From assembly GCA_021018815.1 (NCBI GenBank), contig JAITYX010000016.1:4727001-4791000 (forward strand): a stretch of DNA of 64,000 bases. Direction: 5' to 3'. Shown here piece after piece: positions 26,101 to 36,775 of this stretch. A model generated the notes under the pieces. The model was given only the letters and a program-made list of their open reading frames with translations. It did not search any database and was not told the origin of the DNA. This DNA comes from Talinum fruticosum. Its lineage: Eukaryota; Streptophyta; Magnoliopsida; Caryophyllales; Talinaceae. The position numbers and the translations under genes are program-made. Positions within the stretch are counted from its first letter, which is position 1. Every line of letters begins with the position of its first letter.

Positions 26101-27857
26101 GAATGTGAAAGAAATTTGCGTTTTTGGACTTTGCAGACAACAATATTTTATAAGAGCTTAAGGGAATGATATATTAAGTTGCACCTTCTGTAAACAAATG
26201 ATATCCTCTTGGTGTCATTTTATTATAATTCTTTATTACTCAGCATCCCATCGAAAAAATTACTGTCATCGCAAAGATTCTATCGGAGAGCAAAAGTTGT
26301 CTCTGTCCCAAAAAGCCAACTTGATTTGGTCATCAAAAAAGAAATAAGAGATGCTAACAACTGTTCAATTTAATCTTCCAGCTGAAAAACAAAAGGTAAC
26401 ATAACTTCATTTCTCCTTTCAGCTGAAAGAAAAAAAAATGCAACACTAAACCTTTTGATCAAATGGAGTGGCATTATTTTGAATTATAGTTCTACTGGTC
26501 TAATAACTACGGACATTTCTCCATCACACTTCTATTAAATACAGAACCGGGTTACAGACAACACTCCCCTTATCCTGAAGTAAATAACTCAGCTGCGACA
26601 TCTGTGGATTTTAAAGGAATTATCTTCATCCATATGAGCAAATTGCGTAACATCAATCTACCTCCAAAACAAATAATTCATACCCAAATGATAGAGATTT
26701 CAAGCAATGGCATTGCAAGAAAAGATGGATGCGAAAATTGAGAACACAATTTACAACAATAGAAAAGGTGAAGAGCCATTTGAGGCACAACAAAATAGAA
26801 AATCCTACACAAGTGTATATTCCTTCCCACCATTCAACCCTCGCTCCTCCGGCAATTGCTCATTGGCAATGAGAACAAACCTCAATGCACTTCAAATTGA
26901 CATCATTGACTTACAAACCGCGATTAATGTTATCGAAAATTGCACTTTATATAATCACCAAGTCCATTTCACAGGGAACTGTAACACCCAACTCAAAAAT
27001 TTAGGTCTAAATTCCAAAACTTGTTTTGAAACAAATATTTCTAGCTAAAACCACCATATCATACTATAAGCTCGTCACCCTAAAACAAATTACAAAATGA
27101 TTTCCAACATAATCAAGCTTGCAAAGAACGAAGGCTTAAGAAAATCAAACCTGAGGATTTGTTCGAGTGTCAACCTCCCCTCATTGCGCTGCATCTCGGA
27201 TTGAACAGACCCATAACACCGATCCATGACAAGACAAAGACTATTATCCATCCTTGTTACCCCATGAAATGTGCACACATTCCTACACCACCTTGCGGAC
27301 TGCCTCAAACTCTCCAATTGGCTCTGTAACCACACGACATCCATCTCCTCCCCCACCGCCACCTTTCTCACCGCCACCTTATGCCGGCACCTACCACCGC
27401 CTCTACCACCACCACCACAGAGAGTCGCCGCCCACATTTCCACCCCAGCACGCCGCCCCAAGCCAATCCGTTGCATCAGCTTAAGCTCGCCATGCCCTGC
27501 AAGCTCGACCAAGGAGCCGCAGCATCCGCCGGACCTGGAGCGCCGGCGTCGGTCCTCGAACTCCTCAAACTCATCGTCACCGCCGTTGTCGGCGTCGCTG
27601 GCAGCGTCGTCGTCGGAAGAGTCGCCGGAGGCGGAGGCAAGGGAGAGGAGGGCGAAGTTCTTGCGGAGAGCAGAAACGGAGTTCCCCACGAGAGTAACGT
27701 GGCGGCAACGAGGGCAGGAGAGAGAGTTGTCGACGGAGGAAGAGAACATCCGAGAAAGGCACTCCTTGCAGAATCCATGTCCACAATGGAGGAGCAGCGG
27801 AGCTCTCTCCTCCTCGTTGTATCGCGTTTGGCACACTGAACAGCAGGGCACCTTCAT
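8109..27857 (-). CDS. KEG: KEEP ON GOING (KEG) RING E3 ubiquitin ligase, 16 exons
   Basis: KEG is a trans-Golgi/early-endosome E3 ligase that in Arabidopsis degrades ABI5 and related ABA factors and is needed for growth. Minus-strand exons: 27857-27151, 18946-18584, 18470-18240, 18032-17907, 17829-17493, 17389-17233, 16146-15989, 14058-13940, 13426-13292, 12070-11946, 11671-11567, 11473-11240, 11094-10761, 10661-10473, 10389-10084, 9323-8109. All junctions keep phase except inside exon 6. Domains: RING at residues ~6-52 ([17 protein letters not shown]), an acidic/Arg-rich linker, a kinase domain (lysine in [18 protein letters not shown], so Asn replaces the usual catalytic Asp; SDYG in place of DFG), ankyrin repeats (exons 4-11), then 12 HERC2-like repeats of the GDWV...GW type (exons 12-16). 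The coding sum is 4841 nt, one short of 1614 codons; the deficit is at the C4 run 17272-17275. Arabidopsis KEG is 1625 aa, so the gene is full length. Confidence 0.95.
9684..9702. repeat. (CA)n microsatellite in KEG intron 15
   Basis: About nine CA dinucleotides in the intron between the last two KEG exons (9324-10083). Nothing else is recognisable in that intron. Confidence 0.9.
12071..13291 (-). other. KEG intron 9, no recognisable content
   Basis: A 1.2-kb intron between the ankyrin exon ending ADYNFQ and the exon starting [16 protein letters not shown]. Short ORFs here match nothing I recognise. Confidence 0.8.
13613..13873. repeat. Two-copy ~130-bp tandem duplication in KEG intron 8
   Basis: CTCAGTCTGCAGTTTGATGG at 13613 recurs as CTCAGTCTGTAGTTTGATGG at 13743, and each is followed by the same order of blocks (GAATCCTTTTAT, CAATGAACAAC, CACTTTAAGTATAACCAA). 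The copies differ by scattered substitutions and a longer T run in the second, so the duplication is not recent. Confidence 0.9.
14090..15480 (-). mobile_element. Degenerate LINE fragment in KEG intron 7
   Basis: The intron between KEG exons 7 and 8 (14059-15988) holds sequence shared with two LINE copies in intron 1. Its left end, read on the minus strand, has CTTTTGTAGGATGC followed by an A-rich tail, like the 3' end of the plus-strand LINE at 25690-25760. The block 14765-15000 matches 19765-20020 almost throughout, around the segments AAGATGG, CCAAGCAACT and AAAATAT(T/C)CCCATGCA. All frames are interrupted, so it is a dead remnant. The boundary at 15480 is approximate. Confidence 0.6.
19650..21430 (-). 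mobile_element. Degenerate LINE remnant, minus strand
   Basis: On the minus strand, around 21340-21420, a stretch reads like the reverse-transcriptase motif [10 protein letters not shown] followed by frameshifted thumb-side sequence, as in plant L1-type LINEs. The left part (19765-20020) is related to the copy in KEG intron 7. Frames are broken throughout and no full ORF survives. Limits are approximate and I found no target duplication. Confidence 0.6.
21480..23482 (+). mobile_element. Degenerate LINE remnant, plus strand, 5' part
   Basis: Plus-strand reading gives recognisable but interrupted plant LINE reverse-transcriptase pieces in the right order: [12 protein letters not shown] near 21730, [12 protein letters not shown] near 21840 (equivalent of the DIEKAYDHVNW motif), [10 protein letters not shown] near 22165, KKDDALWK near 22340, [14 protein letters not shown] near 23110 and LAPLKVLYF near 23380, then the start of the zinc-binding domain (NRCPM). 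It ends at the 11-bp target duplication of the element inserted at 23494, and resumes at 25316. Stops and frameshifts show it is inactive. Confidence 0.75.
23494..25315. mobile_element. Mutator-like non-autonomous element, 1822 bp, inserted in the LINE
   Basis: It is flanked by a perfect 11-bp direct repeat ATGTCCTATGT (23483-23493 and 25316-25326) lying within the CPMC codons of the LINE zinc-binding domain. The termini are inverted: AAAATATTACACGAG at the left matches AAAAAATTACATGGAG from the right, and homology continues through GTGTAATTATTTTAA. Each terminal region contains about three tandem ~95-bp subunits with GGTACC(C/T)TC and AATAACTC motifs (left near 23494, 23595, 23690; right near 25080, 25180, 25280). 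Long inverted repeats and a 9-11 bp duplication suggest a Mutator-like (MULE) derivative. No transposase was recognised. Confidence 0.82.
23851..24111. mobile_element. Foldback MITE, 261 bp, nested in the Mutator-like element
   Basis: A nearly full-length inverted repeat: left arm includes CACTTTAGTACC, GGTATCAAAAATAAT and AATATTGTTTAATTGTAAAAA; the right arm carries their reverse complements. The 9-bp direct repeat TTCATTTAT flanks it (23842-23850 and 24112-24120). The duplication length fits a Mutator-type MITE. As a transcribed hairpin inside an intron it could feed a small-RNA pathway, but that is inference. Confidence 0.82.
25316..25760 (+). mobile_element. Same LINE remnant, 3' part with zinc-binding domain and tail
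   Basis: After the second copy of the target duplication the LINE reading continues with [20 protein letters not shown] and ARALWEF, the zinc-binding domain (zf-RVT type, Cys-Cys-His-Cys) at the C-terminus of plant LINE ORF2. A 3' untranslated segment follows with CTTTTGTAGGATGCTTGC and a T-rich end near 25750. The downstream target duplication of the LINE itself was not identified. Confidence 0.75.
25761..27150. other. Proximal KEG intron 1, no recognisable element
   Basis: AT-rich intronic sequence between the LINE tail and KEG exon 1. A 113-codon plus-strand ORF at 26707-27048 has no family features that I recognise and is probably chance. Confidence 0.6.
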
Positions 27858-29870
27858 CTCTACTCAATCAGCCTGAATCGAGGAATCGAATTCGAAGATT
27901 TGGGGGTTTGGGCAGAAGATCTAGAGAGGGAAAATCGAGCTCCGAAGAGATCGCAGGGGTAGATCCATGGCGGAAAATGGGAAAAGGGAAGAAGAAGTAG
28001 GGATTTAGTTTCTGATTCAGAATCTCTCACCTCTCTCTCTCTCTCTCTACTTCGGCCCAGAAAAGTTAATTTTTTCCAGAATTGGGAATTCTGAGCTGAT
28101 TCAGCGGTGTAAATGAATGTATTTGGAATGGCAGGATTATTATTGCAGTCTTCATTAGTTGGTCAGATTAGCATTGGGAGCAATCATAATTATGGCTTCT
28201 TTTAGATTAGCTCTGTGAGAGAGAGAGTTCATTAGCTAAATCTATTATTTTTTTTAATGTTTTTATCCTCTAATGATGTTATATCCGACTCTATTATTCG
28301 AATTTGTACGATTCGAAAAAAGTTGAGTACTGATCATAAATTTTTTCGAATTTTAAATTTGAATATAAAATTTTTTTATTTGTGTTTTCCAAAACCGATT
28401 TTAACCTAAATTTAGGTTTGTCCGAGTTGTCCACCTCAAAAAAAGAGTATCGGACAAAAATTTCATTTAACGACCGATTTATCCAATCAAATTTTAACCC
28501 GGATCCAAATTTTATCAGCGTTAGATGAAAATCGAGTTTACCATCTATCTCTCATGGTAACGTATGTCTTTTTTATTTGTTTAAAGATGAAATAATTTAA
28601 CCTCATTAAAAAATTAGCATAATATTTTCTATGACTATGCTATAACATCTTGTTGCAAATTTATTTTAATAAAGTTCTAAACTATATATATTTTTCTCAT
28701 ATTAAAATCACGTTATATTATCTTTCTCATTTTTACACCAAATCATAATACAAAAAGAATCTTCTGTCTCTCCCTCCAACTTCACTCAATGAAAAAGAAC
28801 CTGAAACCACCACAAAACATCGATGTTGTATGAAAATTAATGTTCTCAGCTCAAACAACTCAAACACACTCCATTTCAACCAAAACATGAGAGGGTACAA
28901 AAAGCTACTCAAAATAGAGCTAATTGTTGGAAATTAACAAAACTAGTTAACAAAGTTTTACAACTGGTTAAGGAGATTCTTCTATGTGTGAGTATAACTC
29001 AATAAAGAAAAAACATATGCATAGAGAGAATATAGTGTTTAACAATATTAATTTTTTTTAACAATTTTAAAGTAACTCATTAATATTCTAGACTCGATAA
29101 ATTTAATCATCATAATAAAATTTAACACAATAGAACATGTGCGTGAGTGTTTAAGGATATGCTTGAGTCTCAATAGAATGACGTGGAGGCGGTGGAAGTG
29201 TGCGTAATATTCTTTAGAAACTTTGACGGATTTTTCATATTTATTTTTCATGTCGTCCAAAATTTGAACTATTGTAAAGAGGGTGGAAGCGTGGAATGTT
29301 TGCCACTATACTAACATTCACTTGATATTAGTCATTATCTATTAGACACATTAGTTAAAAAAAATTACCCTTATTATATGTTTTATCAAGTTAAATTAAT
29401 GGAGCTAATCCGTCGACACAAAACAAATATTTCAATATATTTAAATAAAATAAAAATATAAAATCACCGTTAATTTTTCCAAAAATGAAAAATTTTAAAA
29501 TCTCATCTACTAGTTAGTACATAAAAAAGTTACCTCAAGAACTAAACTTTCAGACCCAAAAATCTTTGCTCTATTAAAATTATTCAAATCACATATTTTC
29601 TAAAATTTTTATTATTAAAGCAAAAAACAGCCTATTATCTCAAATCTACTGCCCAACATAGACAGAATACAACTCTCTATGTGGCAGACAAAATGCCCTG
29701 TATTTCCCCCAGAATTATTCATCCACCATTTCTGTTCCATCAATGGCATATGCACTCGTGGAAATTTAAGGGTAGGTAGTAAACACAAAGGGCAGCCTAG
29801 AAATCAAGACAACAAATTTACATCACCAAAGTAACAGTAATTAATTAATTACTTCATCTAAAATCACTAG
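27858..29870. other. KEG upstream region / intergenic
   Basis: Holds the KEG 5' leader and promoter. A (CT)n run lies at 28030-28048, about 180 bp above the ATG, a common position for plant core-promoter pyrimidine patches. The segment around 28290-28530 is a degenerate repeat sharing GGAxCCAA...TTTTAxCAGCGTTA with 59200-59275. The rest is AT-rich with no gene I can support. Confidence 0.6.
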
Positions 29871-30320
29871 CTAGAAGCTCCCGAGCACATCTAGCTGATG
29901 ATAAAACTGATCATACAGCAAACCAGATGAATTGTCAAAAGCACCAAAACCCTCATTAAAACAATCATCAACCAACTCCTCTGAGCTCAAAGGGGAGGAC
30001 CTTCTTCTATCTGGGTCCTGCTGGAAAAGTGAATCGATAATCCCATCATGATCATCTTCATGCCGTTGTTGCTGTTGATGATCAGGGACCATCCAAGTAT
30101 CTCTGCCTCCATTGCTCTCCATGATCCCCACCACATCGGATTCCCGCCCCGTGAGCTCCTGAACAATGGCCCTAAACTTAGAAGCACTAGTCTTTACCTT
30201 CATAGGGGTCGAGATGTACACAACCTTCATAGCTGCGTCTTTCTCTGAGATCATTCTCTTAGATGTTCCTGATCTGCTCCTCCTGGTCTTCACAACTTGC
30301 TGGGTTTTGTTCATGTCCAT
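29871..30320 (-). CDS. VQ motif protein, sigma-factor-binding (SIB1/SIB2) type
   Basis: An intronless 149-aa ORF. The VQ core FRAIVQELTG sits at about residues 48-57, preceded by KVVYISTPMKVKTSASK, the block typical of SIB1/SIB2 (VQ23/VQ16). In Arabidopsis these bind WRKY33 in the nucleus and the plastid sigma factor SIG1, acting in defence signalling. The Lys/Arg/Ser/Thr-rich N-terminus (about 1-25) could serve as a transit peptide or nuclear signal. The middle is Gln/His/Asp-rich, and the C-terminus ends FYHQLDVLGSF, an acidic-hydrophobic tail seen in this subgroup. Lack of introns is normal for VQ genes. SIB1 versus SIB2 identity cannot be settled without a tree. Confidence 0.88.
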   Translation of the reverse strand: MDMNKTQQVVKTRRSRSGTSKRMISEKDAAMKVVYISTPMKVKTSASKFRAIVQELTGRESDVVGIMESNGGRDTWMVPDHQQQQRHEDDHDGIIDSLFQQDPDRRRSSPLSSEELVDDCFNEGFGAFDNSSGLLYDQFYHQLDVLGSF

Positions 30321-30369
30321 CTTTGCTTTTGATGGTCAGTGCTTGTGTTGTGGAATGACCCAGATATGA

Positions 30370-30390
30370 TTGACCAAAGGGGGATTTATA
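30370..30390 (-). promoter_or_regulatory. TATA box and W-box in front of the VQ gene
   Basis: The minus strand reads CTATAAATC (TATA core at 30390-30384), 64 nt above the start codon, giving a short 5' leader. A W-box TTGACC lies at 30370-30375 on the plus strand, between TATA and ATG. W-boxes bind WRKY factors, which would fit a gene whose product partners WRKY proteins; binding itself is inferred. Confidence 0.55.
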
Positions 30391-30399
30391 GTGGTTTAA

Positions 30400-33346
30400 T
30401 CTATGCCAGATAATGAGATTTTCTTCTGTTTCTTTCTCAATTCTTGGTTCGGCAGGGTTTGAAGCACTAGAAGGGGGATGCTTCGTAGAAGGATATATGA
30501 AAAAGACAAATAGGTATTTGAATTAAAGACAAAACAAATTTTTTGTGTGCGAACATGATATAGAAATGGTCATATATATACTATGGAAAAAATAGGATAA
30601 TACCGTATTAAAAGTGACATTATAGGTCTTTGGTAAAGTTGAACTTTTGGACCTTTTAGTCTAAATTAGAGTATTAGATAATTTATAATCATCAAATATT
30701 GATTTTTTCTGGTTTGGATGAGCCGAATATAATAAATTATAATATCAATAAAGATGGAGGAATTAAACATATGATTTAATGTATTTAAAATTTCAGTCTT
30801 AATCACTATATCAAGATTTTAAATCTTAATAGATGCAATTCATTATCGTAATGTCTCAACCTTGTGAGATAAATACGGATTACAAAAATTATTCTTTGTA
30901 TACTATATGCTGATTTTTATATACTTTTATAAACATTTATAATCTTAAGTTGTCCAATCTTTATTTATCTATCACACTAACTTTGAACAAATAAAGACCG
31001 TTTAAGTTTGGTAGTAACTACCTATATATGGTCGAGATTTTCAACAATGATAATTACTTTTTTTCCTTTTTTTTTAGACAAAGGTACTCTAAATCCAAAA
31101 GGATAAGAAGTCTATGACAAAAAAGTAAAGAGAATAAAGATCACAATTTCACAGTTGAGAGGGACAAAACCTTATATTGGATAGAAGTCAAACTCAAACG
31201 TCTCCTTTAACAAAAAGAATACTTACCATTTTTTCAAACATCATTCTTAAATAATGTAATTACCTATTAATGTAATAACAATTCGAACATATTTCTTATC
31301 TTGTTTAATCTCAAGTAGCAGGAATCTAGAACACTTTTGATAAAGTAAAAAGGGGTTTTATCTTTTCTCATGGCTTGATTTTATTGAATGCATGAATTAA
31401 CAAATGAGGAGAAAATTGATTAAGGAAGAAGAACAGAAGATGCCATGGAAGTTCCAAGATGACCCGGAAGCTCACTTTACAACGATCTTTCCATTTTGAG
31501 GGGGAAATAATTAGGCCACGTTGTTTTTGAATTTAGGGTTTGTGGCTTGAAATTAATTGAGCTTTTTGATTAGGAAAGGGAAGGTGCTGCGTTTTGATGT
31601 CGTAGAAAAAAAAAGCCCTCTTTTTCTTGGGGAGATGAATCAAAATAGCAAATAAATATATAGTTAATGGGTGGGAAATTCAAAAAAGGTTTGTTAGTAG
31701 AAAATGAAGGGTGAGAGTAGCCATGGAAGTCAATTCATGTGTTCTTTGATTTGACATTTTATGATTCTATGTGGTTTTGGGGGGCTTGGTTGGGGCCTAT
31801 CATGGAGCAACAACGTAGAGGCAATAATAATATAACCATGTCTATGGATAATTGATTTGGTTTGGTCATTTCTGTAATAAACTAATATCTCCTTCTAATA
31901 AACGCTTGAATTTAATAATCGGGGGTTTGCGACAAATTTCAACATTATATTGGTAGGCAATAGGCACTAGCTTTTATCTCACAAAAAAATAAAAAAATAG
32001 GGACTAGGAAAATGCAATTTGATAGTATATACAATAATGAAGATAGGTGGGTGTCGGTTTGTTTAATTTTAAAGGTTTTGAAAATTGTTAGTAGAGAGAT
32101 CTGGTTTGATGTTGGTATTTATTAACCTTTGTGTCTTATTCGTATAAAAAATAGAGATAAATTCATACGATTCATTTTCAAATCAAACTCACATGTAGAG
32201 AATTTTATTTGGTAACATGTTCTATAATATCATCTAGCCTAGCTTTCAAAGTTATAATCATTCATTGTCTAGGTTGAAACCTCAATAATAGGTTTATATT
32301 ATCTCACGTGAATGTCCTTTGGGTTTGAAACATTAATGTAAGAAATATCACTCACTATCTTGTCCAATAATCAACATAAGACTGTTGAGATTCGAATCTA
32401 AGATACGAGTATGACTATGTTTGAGAACTAACTAAATCAAAAACTCAAACTTATAATTAAAACATAAGAATAGGTTTATACTCTAACAAAAAAAGGATAG
32501 ATAATGCATTAATGATCCCCCTAGCAAATATTTGCTAATATAACTTCAAGCTTTGATTTTTCAGTTGTCAAGAATTTGTCTACAACGAGATTATCTTCAT
32601 TTTTATAAAAAAATTGTTTAACATAAGAAAAATATAGCAGAACCTCATCAAACATAATGCATGTTCAACATTGTACTCTTCACATTTTGTACTTTTACAA
32701 ACTGCATAGTATTTTTATACACGTGTATTTGTTATATAGAAAAATTATGTATACTTACATAATTTATTCAAATGCGGACTCTTAAGATTACGGACACTTG
32801 ATAGAAAAATTGGACTTATCACGCATATATCAAAGTCATAAGCTAGTTCACCAATAATTGCTCAAAAAATACCACCAATTTTCTCATTGTCATAACAAGG
32901 TTCCCATAACTCTGTTCCCTCTTGTAAATCCTAATCTAGTCTATGATATGATGCTGAGAGGCTTTCTTCATTCAAGAGCCTCCAATTACATCTGTGAATT
33001 CAAACCTGAAAATGCCACCAATTTCATGAATTTCCTTATAGCCATAGGCCCATGCTTCAATTCTTGTATCTTATTGGAAGAACGTATCCGACAAGTAACG
33101 TAAACAAATTAAATTAAAAAAATATATAACAAATGACATATGAGAGTATATACCCAAAAGCATATAAAAATTTGCCCCTATAACTCAGAGACCATAGTAT
33201 CCTCTTTTGTACTGGTATGTATCACCACCTCCTTAACAGTATATCATAAACAGAAACCAGCTTTAAATTTTTTTCCCAGCAGTGTATTACAGGAATTCCA
33301 AGTACAGTTGCCATCCTTATTTAGATGCTGACAGCAAATAAATGGC
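30400..33346. other. Intergenic, no gene recognised
   Basis: Nearly 3 kb of AT-rich sequence between the VQ promoter and the NDUFA6-like gene. Short ORFs (for example 32858-33103 and 33140-33331, plus strand) show no family features. If the NDUFA6 frame is read without correction its ORF runs down to 33244. Confidence 0.6.
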
Positions 33347-34938
33347 TCAGAAGTAGTTAGTTTTATAGAAGTTTTTGAGGAAGGGGAGATTCCCTCATCT
33401 TTATCCAACTCCTGCACAAGCCCTTGGCGTCCCACAACATACTGCCCAATAATGTGATGCCTCTGCTTTGCATGTTCCACAATGTTTCCCAGCTCTTCCA
33501 TTCCTTTGAACACCAGCATATCAATTATCTGCACAGATGTATATACTCAAATAACTAAGAACATATGAGAATTGTATGTGCATAGATCCAGTTAAACTAT
33601 ACCATATATTCTATTGCTAGATCCAAATGGACTTGATTCAAATTGAAATCAGGAACCCACAACTCAAAGTGACAACCTGAACGTTTCTAACCAACGTTTT
33701 GTTTGTGTTTTCAGGAGAAATTGCTTAGTCTAATGTATAGCAAACCAAACTTGATTTGAATACAAAATAATTCTAATTATCTGGTCTTTAACCCCTCCAT
33801 TTAATTGAAATCGTGCTATCATTAGCTTATAAGGTGTAAAAAGTGTAGAACTTTCTTCCCATCCAAAATTTTCTCTATTTACAAGACTCAAATTTGAGAC
33901 CTTGTTTAAGAACGGCGCATGTTAATATACTTGAACCAATTTGTGTTGTACAAATTATTCTTAATTTGGAAAATACTAACTTCAAATTGTATGTGAATTT
34001 GACCATACGACAATACACCAAAAATTAGCCCGTACCTGTAAAGCTTAATCGAATAAATAATTTGCAACATTTATGCATAATATTCCTTCTGTCTACTTGA
34101 TGGCGAGTGACTACTTCCCTATTTTTTGTTTGGGGTTTGTTTAGGGGATAATGGGAAAATGAAAATAGACTCATACATCAAAATGACATTTAACGGCTTA
34201 AAATTTCATCGCAGTCAAGTTGTCTTATGAACTATAAATTTTTATTTTTTTAATTAATTTATTTCGTTAGAGTATTATAATGCATCATACTCAACTATAT
34301 TATCAGTAAATCAAACATGCTCTCACAATTTTAAACTAATTTACATCATGCTTATTCTATATGTTCTCAAAATCAAATCATTTGAACAAAGAAGTCGGAA
34401 ACAAGTGTAATATCCTGCAATATCTGAGAACTCCACATTCAATTCCCTCATCTGATTCCTCATAAACCATATTTCATATATTCAATTTAATTTCATATTC
34501 AAGTCAAACGACTACCCGAAAGATTACTGACTCAGTTGCTCTCTCTGTTTCCGTCTATCTCGTCGACTGTGAAATTGTGAACCAAACAGCCCCCTAGACT
34601 TTCTGAATCTCAAAAGTGTCAAATTAAAAAAAATGGCCGCGTAAATTCAAACTCTATCCACATTCAGCGATAAGGAAAATAATTAGAAATGCATTAGAGA
34701 GAGAGAGAGAGAGAGAAAGGGAGAGGACCTTAGGGTTCTTGATGTGAGCATTCTTGCGTATTTCAGCTGCGATGGTGGAGCGGAGTTGAGAGATGGTGAC
34801 GACATCGTAGAGATTGTAGATTTCCATGATAGTGGGGAGAGATCGGCAAGCCGTCTTGAACAAGTCGAAAACTCTCTTCCGAGCTTCCACTAGAGTTGCA
34901 GAGTTTGGGGGTACCTTCACTCTCAGTGTTGCCGCCAT
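33347..34938 (-). CDS. Complex I subunit NDUFA6/B14-like LYR protein, two exons, apparent frameshift
   Basis: Exon 1 is 34938-34729 (70 codons, MAATLRVKVPP...); exon 2 starts at 33528 with IIDMLVFKGMEEL. The family is the mitochondrial NADH dehydrogenase B14 subunit, a LYR-type protein on the matrix arm of respiratory complex I; the conserved KQRHHIIGQYVVG block is in exon 2. After LDKDEGISP the frame breaks at a G4 run on the plus strand (33383-33386). In the next frame the sequence reads FLKNFYKTNYF and stops at 33349-33347, which is how plant B14 proteins end. One missing base in that run would give about 130 aa, the usual size. Read as is, the ORF continues to 33244 with an unrelated tail. 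The exon 1 donor (AAG|GTCCTC) is weak and abuts a CT microsatellite. Confidence 0.88.
34695..34717. repeat. (GA)n microsatellite beside the NDUFA6 intron donor
   Basis: About 11 GA units lie 12 nt inside the intron from the exon 1 donor. Length change here might affect splicing because the donor itself is poor. Confidence 0.9.
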
Positions 34939-34966
34939 TGTCAGACTCAGAGCTTGCGATCACAGA

Positions 34967-34967
34967 C

Positions 34968-35006
<39 letters not shown>
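34967..35006. repeat. (GA)n microsatellite in the NDUFA6 5' leader
   Basis: About 18 GA units some 30 nt above the start codon; on the sense (minus) strand this is a CT tract, typical of plant 5' leaders and core promoters. Confidence 0.9.
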
Positions 35007-35009
35007 AGA

Positions 35010-36244
35010 GGGGGCCAAAACGAAGGTTGGGGGAGTTTCAGGAGAGTTCTATAACGACCTCTAGACTCCCGCCATCTGGACAATTCGAAAATAAAGACTG
35101 TGGGACCCTTTTCGATAAAACGACATCGTGTCAACCTTTGTTACATTGGGACAAAAAAGCTAATTTAAAAAACTATTTGACCAAATACCTTAATGAACAT
35201 CTAGTCAATTTGCTAATATTTCAAAAGCCACTGTAATTTTTAGTGAAAAGTTCTTACAACTAAATAATCTATTAGTTATCAATGAAGTCTTGATCTACTC
35301 GGTTCAAGATCGAGACTCGATCATGTTAGATTTTAAATTCGATTTCCTCTTTCTTAATTATATTGTATTATCATTTGTGACTCAGTATGGACTAAATAAA
35401 AAAATTATTATTTATTTTTTTATTTATCTTGTTCTTTGTTGTTTGTAATGTCTTATTTTCTTAACTTGTATTTTGCTATCTTTAATTTATGATTTAAAAC
35501 AGGACATAGAAAAAGGACAATCTATTATCTCGTCATGAAGTTAGATTGTAATATATCCAAGTGTGTTAAAATTTTTAAGATTTATCGTGTTAAGTAATTT
35601 TGATTTTTTAGATTTGATTATAAAGTTATAATAAATTTATCTAATTTTTAAATTGTATTCCTATTTATTGGTGTCAATTAGAGAAGCGCAAAAAGTAATA
35701 TGGATAACATTTGGAGGTTACTTTATTTTTATACTTTGTGAAATTTCACCAACAAAGTTGTCTTCCCTAATTATTTTCCTATGCCCAAATGATATGTAAG
35801 GATTTATTGGCACATTAATTATATTAAACAAAAACAAAATGGAAGAAAGAAACTATGTAATTGGGATGATCTTGAGGGCCCTACCACTTTTTTTGAAATA
35901 AGAACAACTCAATTAAGCAACTGTTACGCATCTAAGAATGGTAGTGGAAATATGAGAGCTAATATTAATAATAGTTGCATAATATTTGCGGCTTAAAAGA
36001 GATTATATTTTTCTTCAAAATAAAATATTTGTATTATGCTTAGATCCACGTATTGACTAGAGTATTTTGTTATTCCATAAAAAAATTTGTAATTATTACA
36101 ACTTTATTCATATGCGGGTATATCAACTAATTATCTCATTATATGGTCTATGGAATATATCAAGATTGTCGTATAGTTATTAAATATATCATTATATGTA
36201 ATACTTTAGAAAAAAGCTGCGAACGATTTCTTAAGTTATTATTT

Positions 36245-36288
<44 letters not shown>

Positions 36289-36775
36289 AAGATATGCAAT
36301 GTTGTGAAAATCAAATATATTTGATACATCCTATTGTTTGTATACATTATAATTATGATCTTAATAGGAACACCATTATTTGAAACTTCTGAATCTGTCA
36401 CAATGTTTAACATTAATGTAATTACATTGTTTATATGTATACTGAATAGTGCATGTGTTGTGAGTATAAAATTATACGTATGTGTAAATTTAGGGCGTGT
36501 GAAAATTACAACCCAAAAATTAGAGAGGGGAACTGCTAAGACTAGGAGAAAAGCGCTGAAGTACACTGCAGGAGATCTAGTTAGTGACCACTTTTCATCA
36601 CATACTAAGAGAAAAGCGCTGAAGTACACTGCAAGAGATCTAGTTAGTGACCACTTTTCATCACATACAAATCCTACGACTTAGATCAAATCATATGACA
36701 ACTTCCACCTAGTAGATTCAAAGATTCATGGTCTGTGTTCTTCGTTGGTCTTTCTTGCCGAAGCGCATCTTTGCA
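35010..36775. other. Intergenic between NDUFA6 and PATROL1-like gene
   Basis: AT-rich, with a (TA)n tract at 36248-36285 and a two-copy tandem repeat at 36546-36668. No gene recognised. Confidence 0.65.
36546..36668. repeat. Two-copy 63-bp tandem repeat
   Basis: GAGAAAAGCGCTGAAGTACA at 36546 recurs at 36609. The copies are nearly identical (GCAGGAGATC versus GCAAGAGATC), pointing to a recent duplication. Because 63 is a multiple of three, the plus-strand ORF here repeats KRALKYTA..DLVSDHFSSHT, but no family is recognised. Confidence 0.92.

Larger units (their letters stand above)
18947..27150 (-). other. KEG intron 1, 8.2 kb, filled with nested transposons
   Basis: The donor at 27150 (CTCAG|GTTTGA) and the acceptor at 18947 (AATGCAG|ATACGG) join QIL to RYGADIARG, the expected KEG kinase sequence. 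No KEG coding sequence is found between them. From left to right (plus coordinates) it contains a minus-strand LINE remnant (19650-21430), a plus-strand LINE remnant (21480-23482 and 25316-25760) split by a Mutator-like element (23494-25315), and unassigned AT-rich sequence at 18947-19650 and 25760-27150. Confidence 0.85.

Noticed and set aside
26707..27048. 113-aa plus-strand ORF in KEG intron 1
   Set aside because: No recognisable motif, and it lies inside an intron between confirmed KEG exons; could be chance.
27254..27876. Long plus-strand ORFs (76-201 aa) and two other minus-frame ORFs opposite KEG exon 1
   Set aside because: They are shadows of the GC-rich RING/kinase exon, whose own frame has clear RING and kinase motifs.
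34826..35236. Plus-strand 136-aa ORF with an Arg-Glu repeat
   Set aside because: The repeat is the (GA)n leader tract translated, and the rest is antisense of NDUFA6 exon 1.
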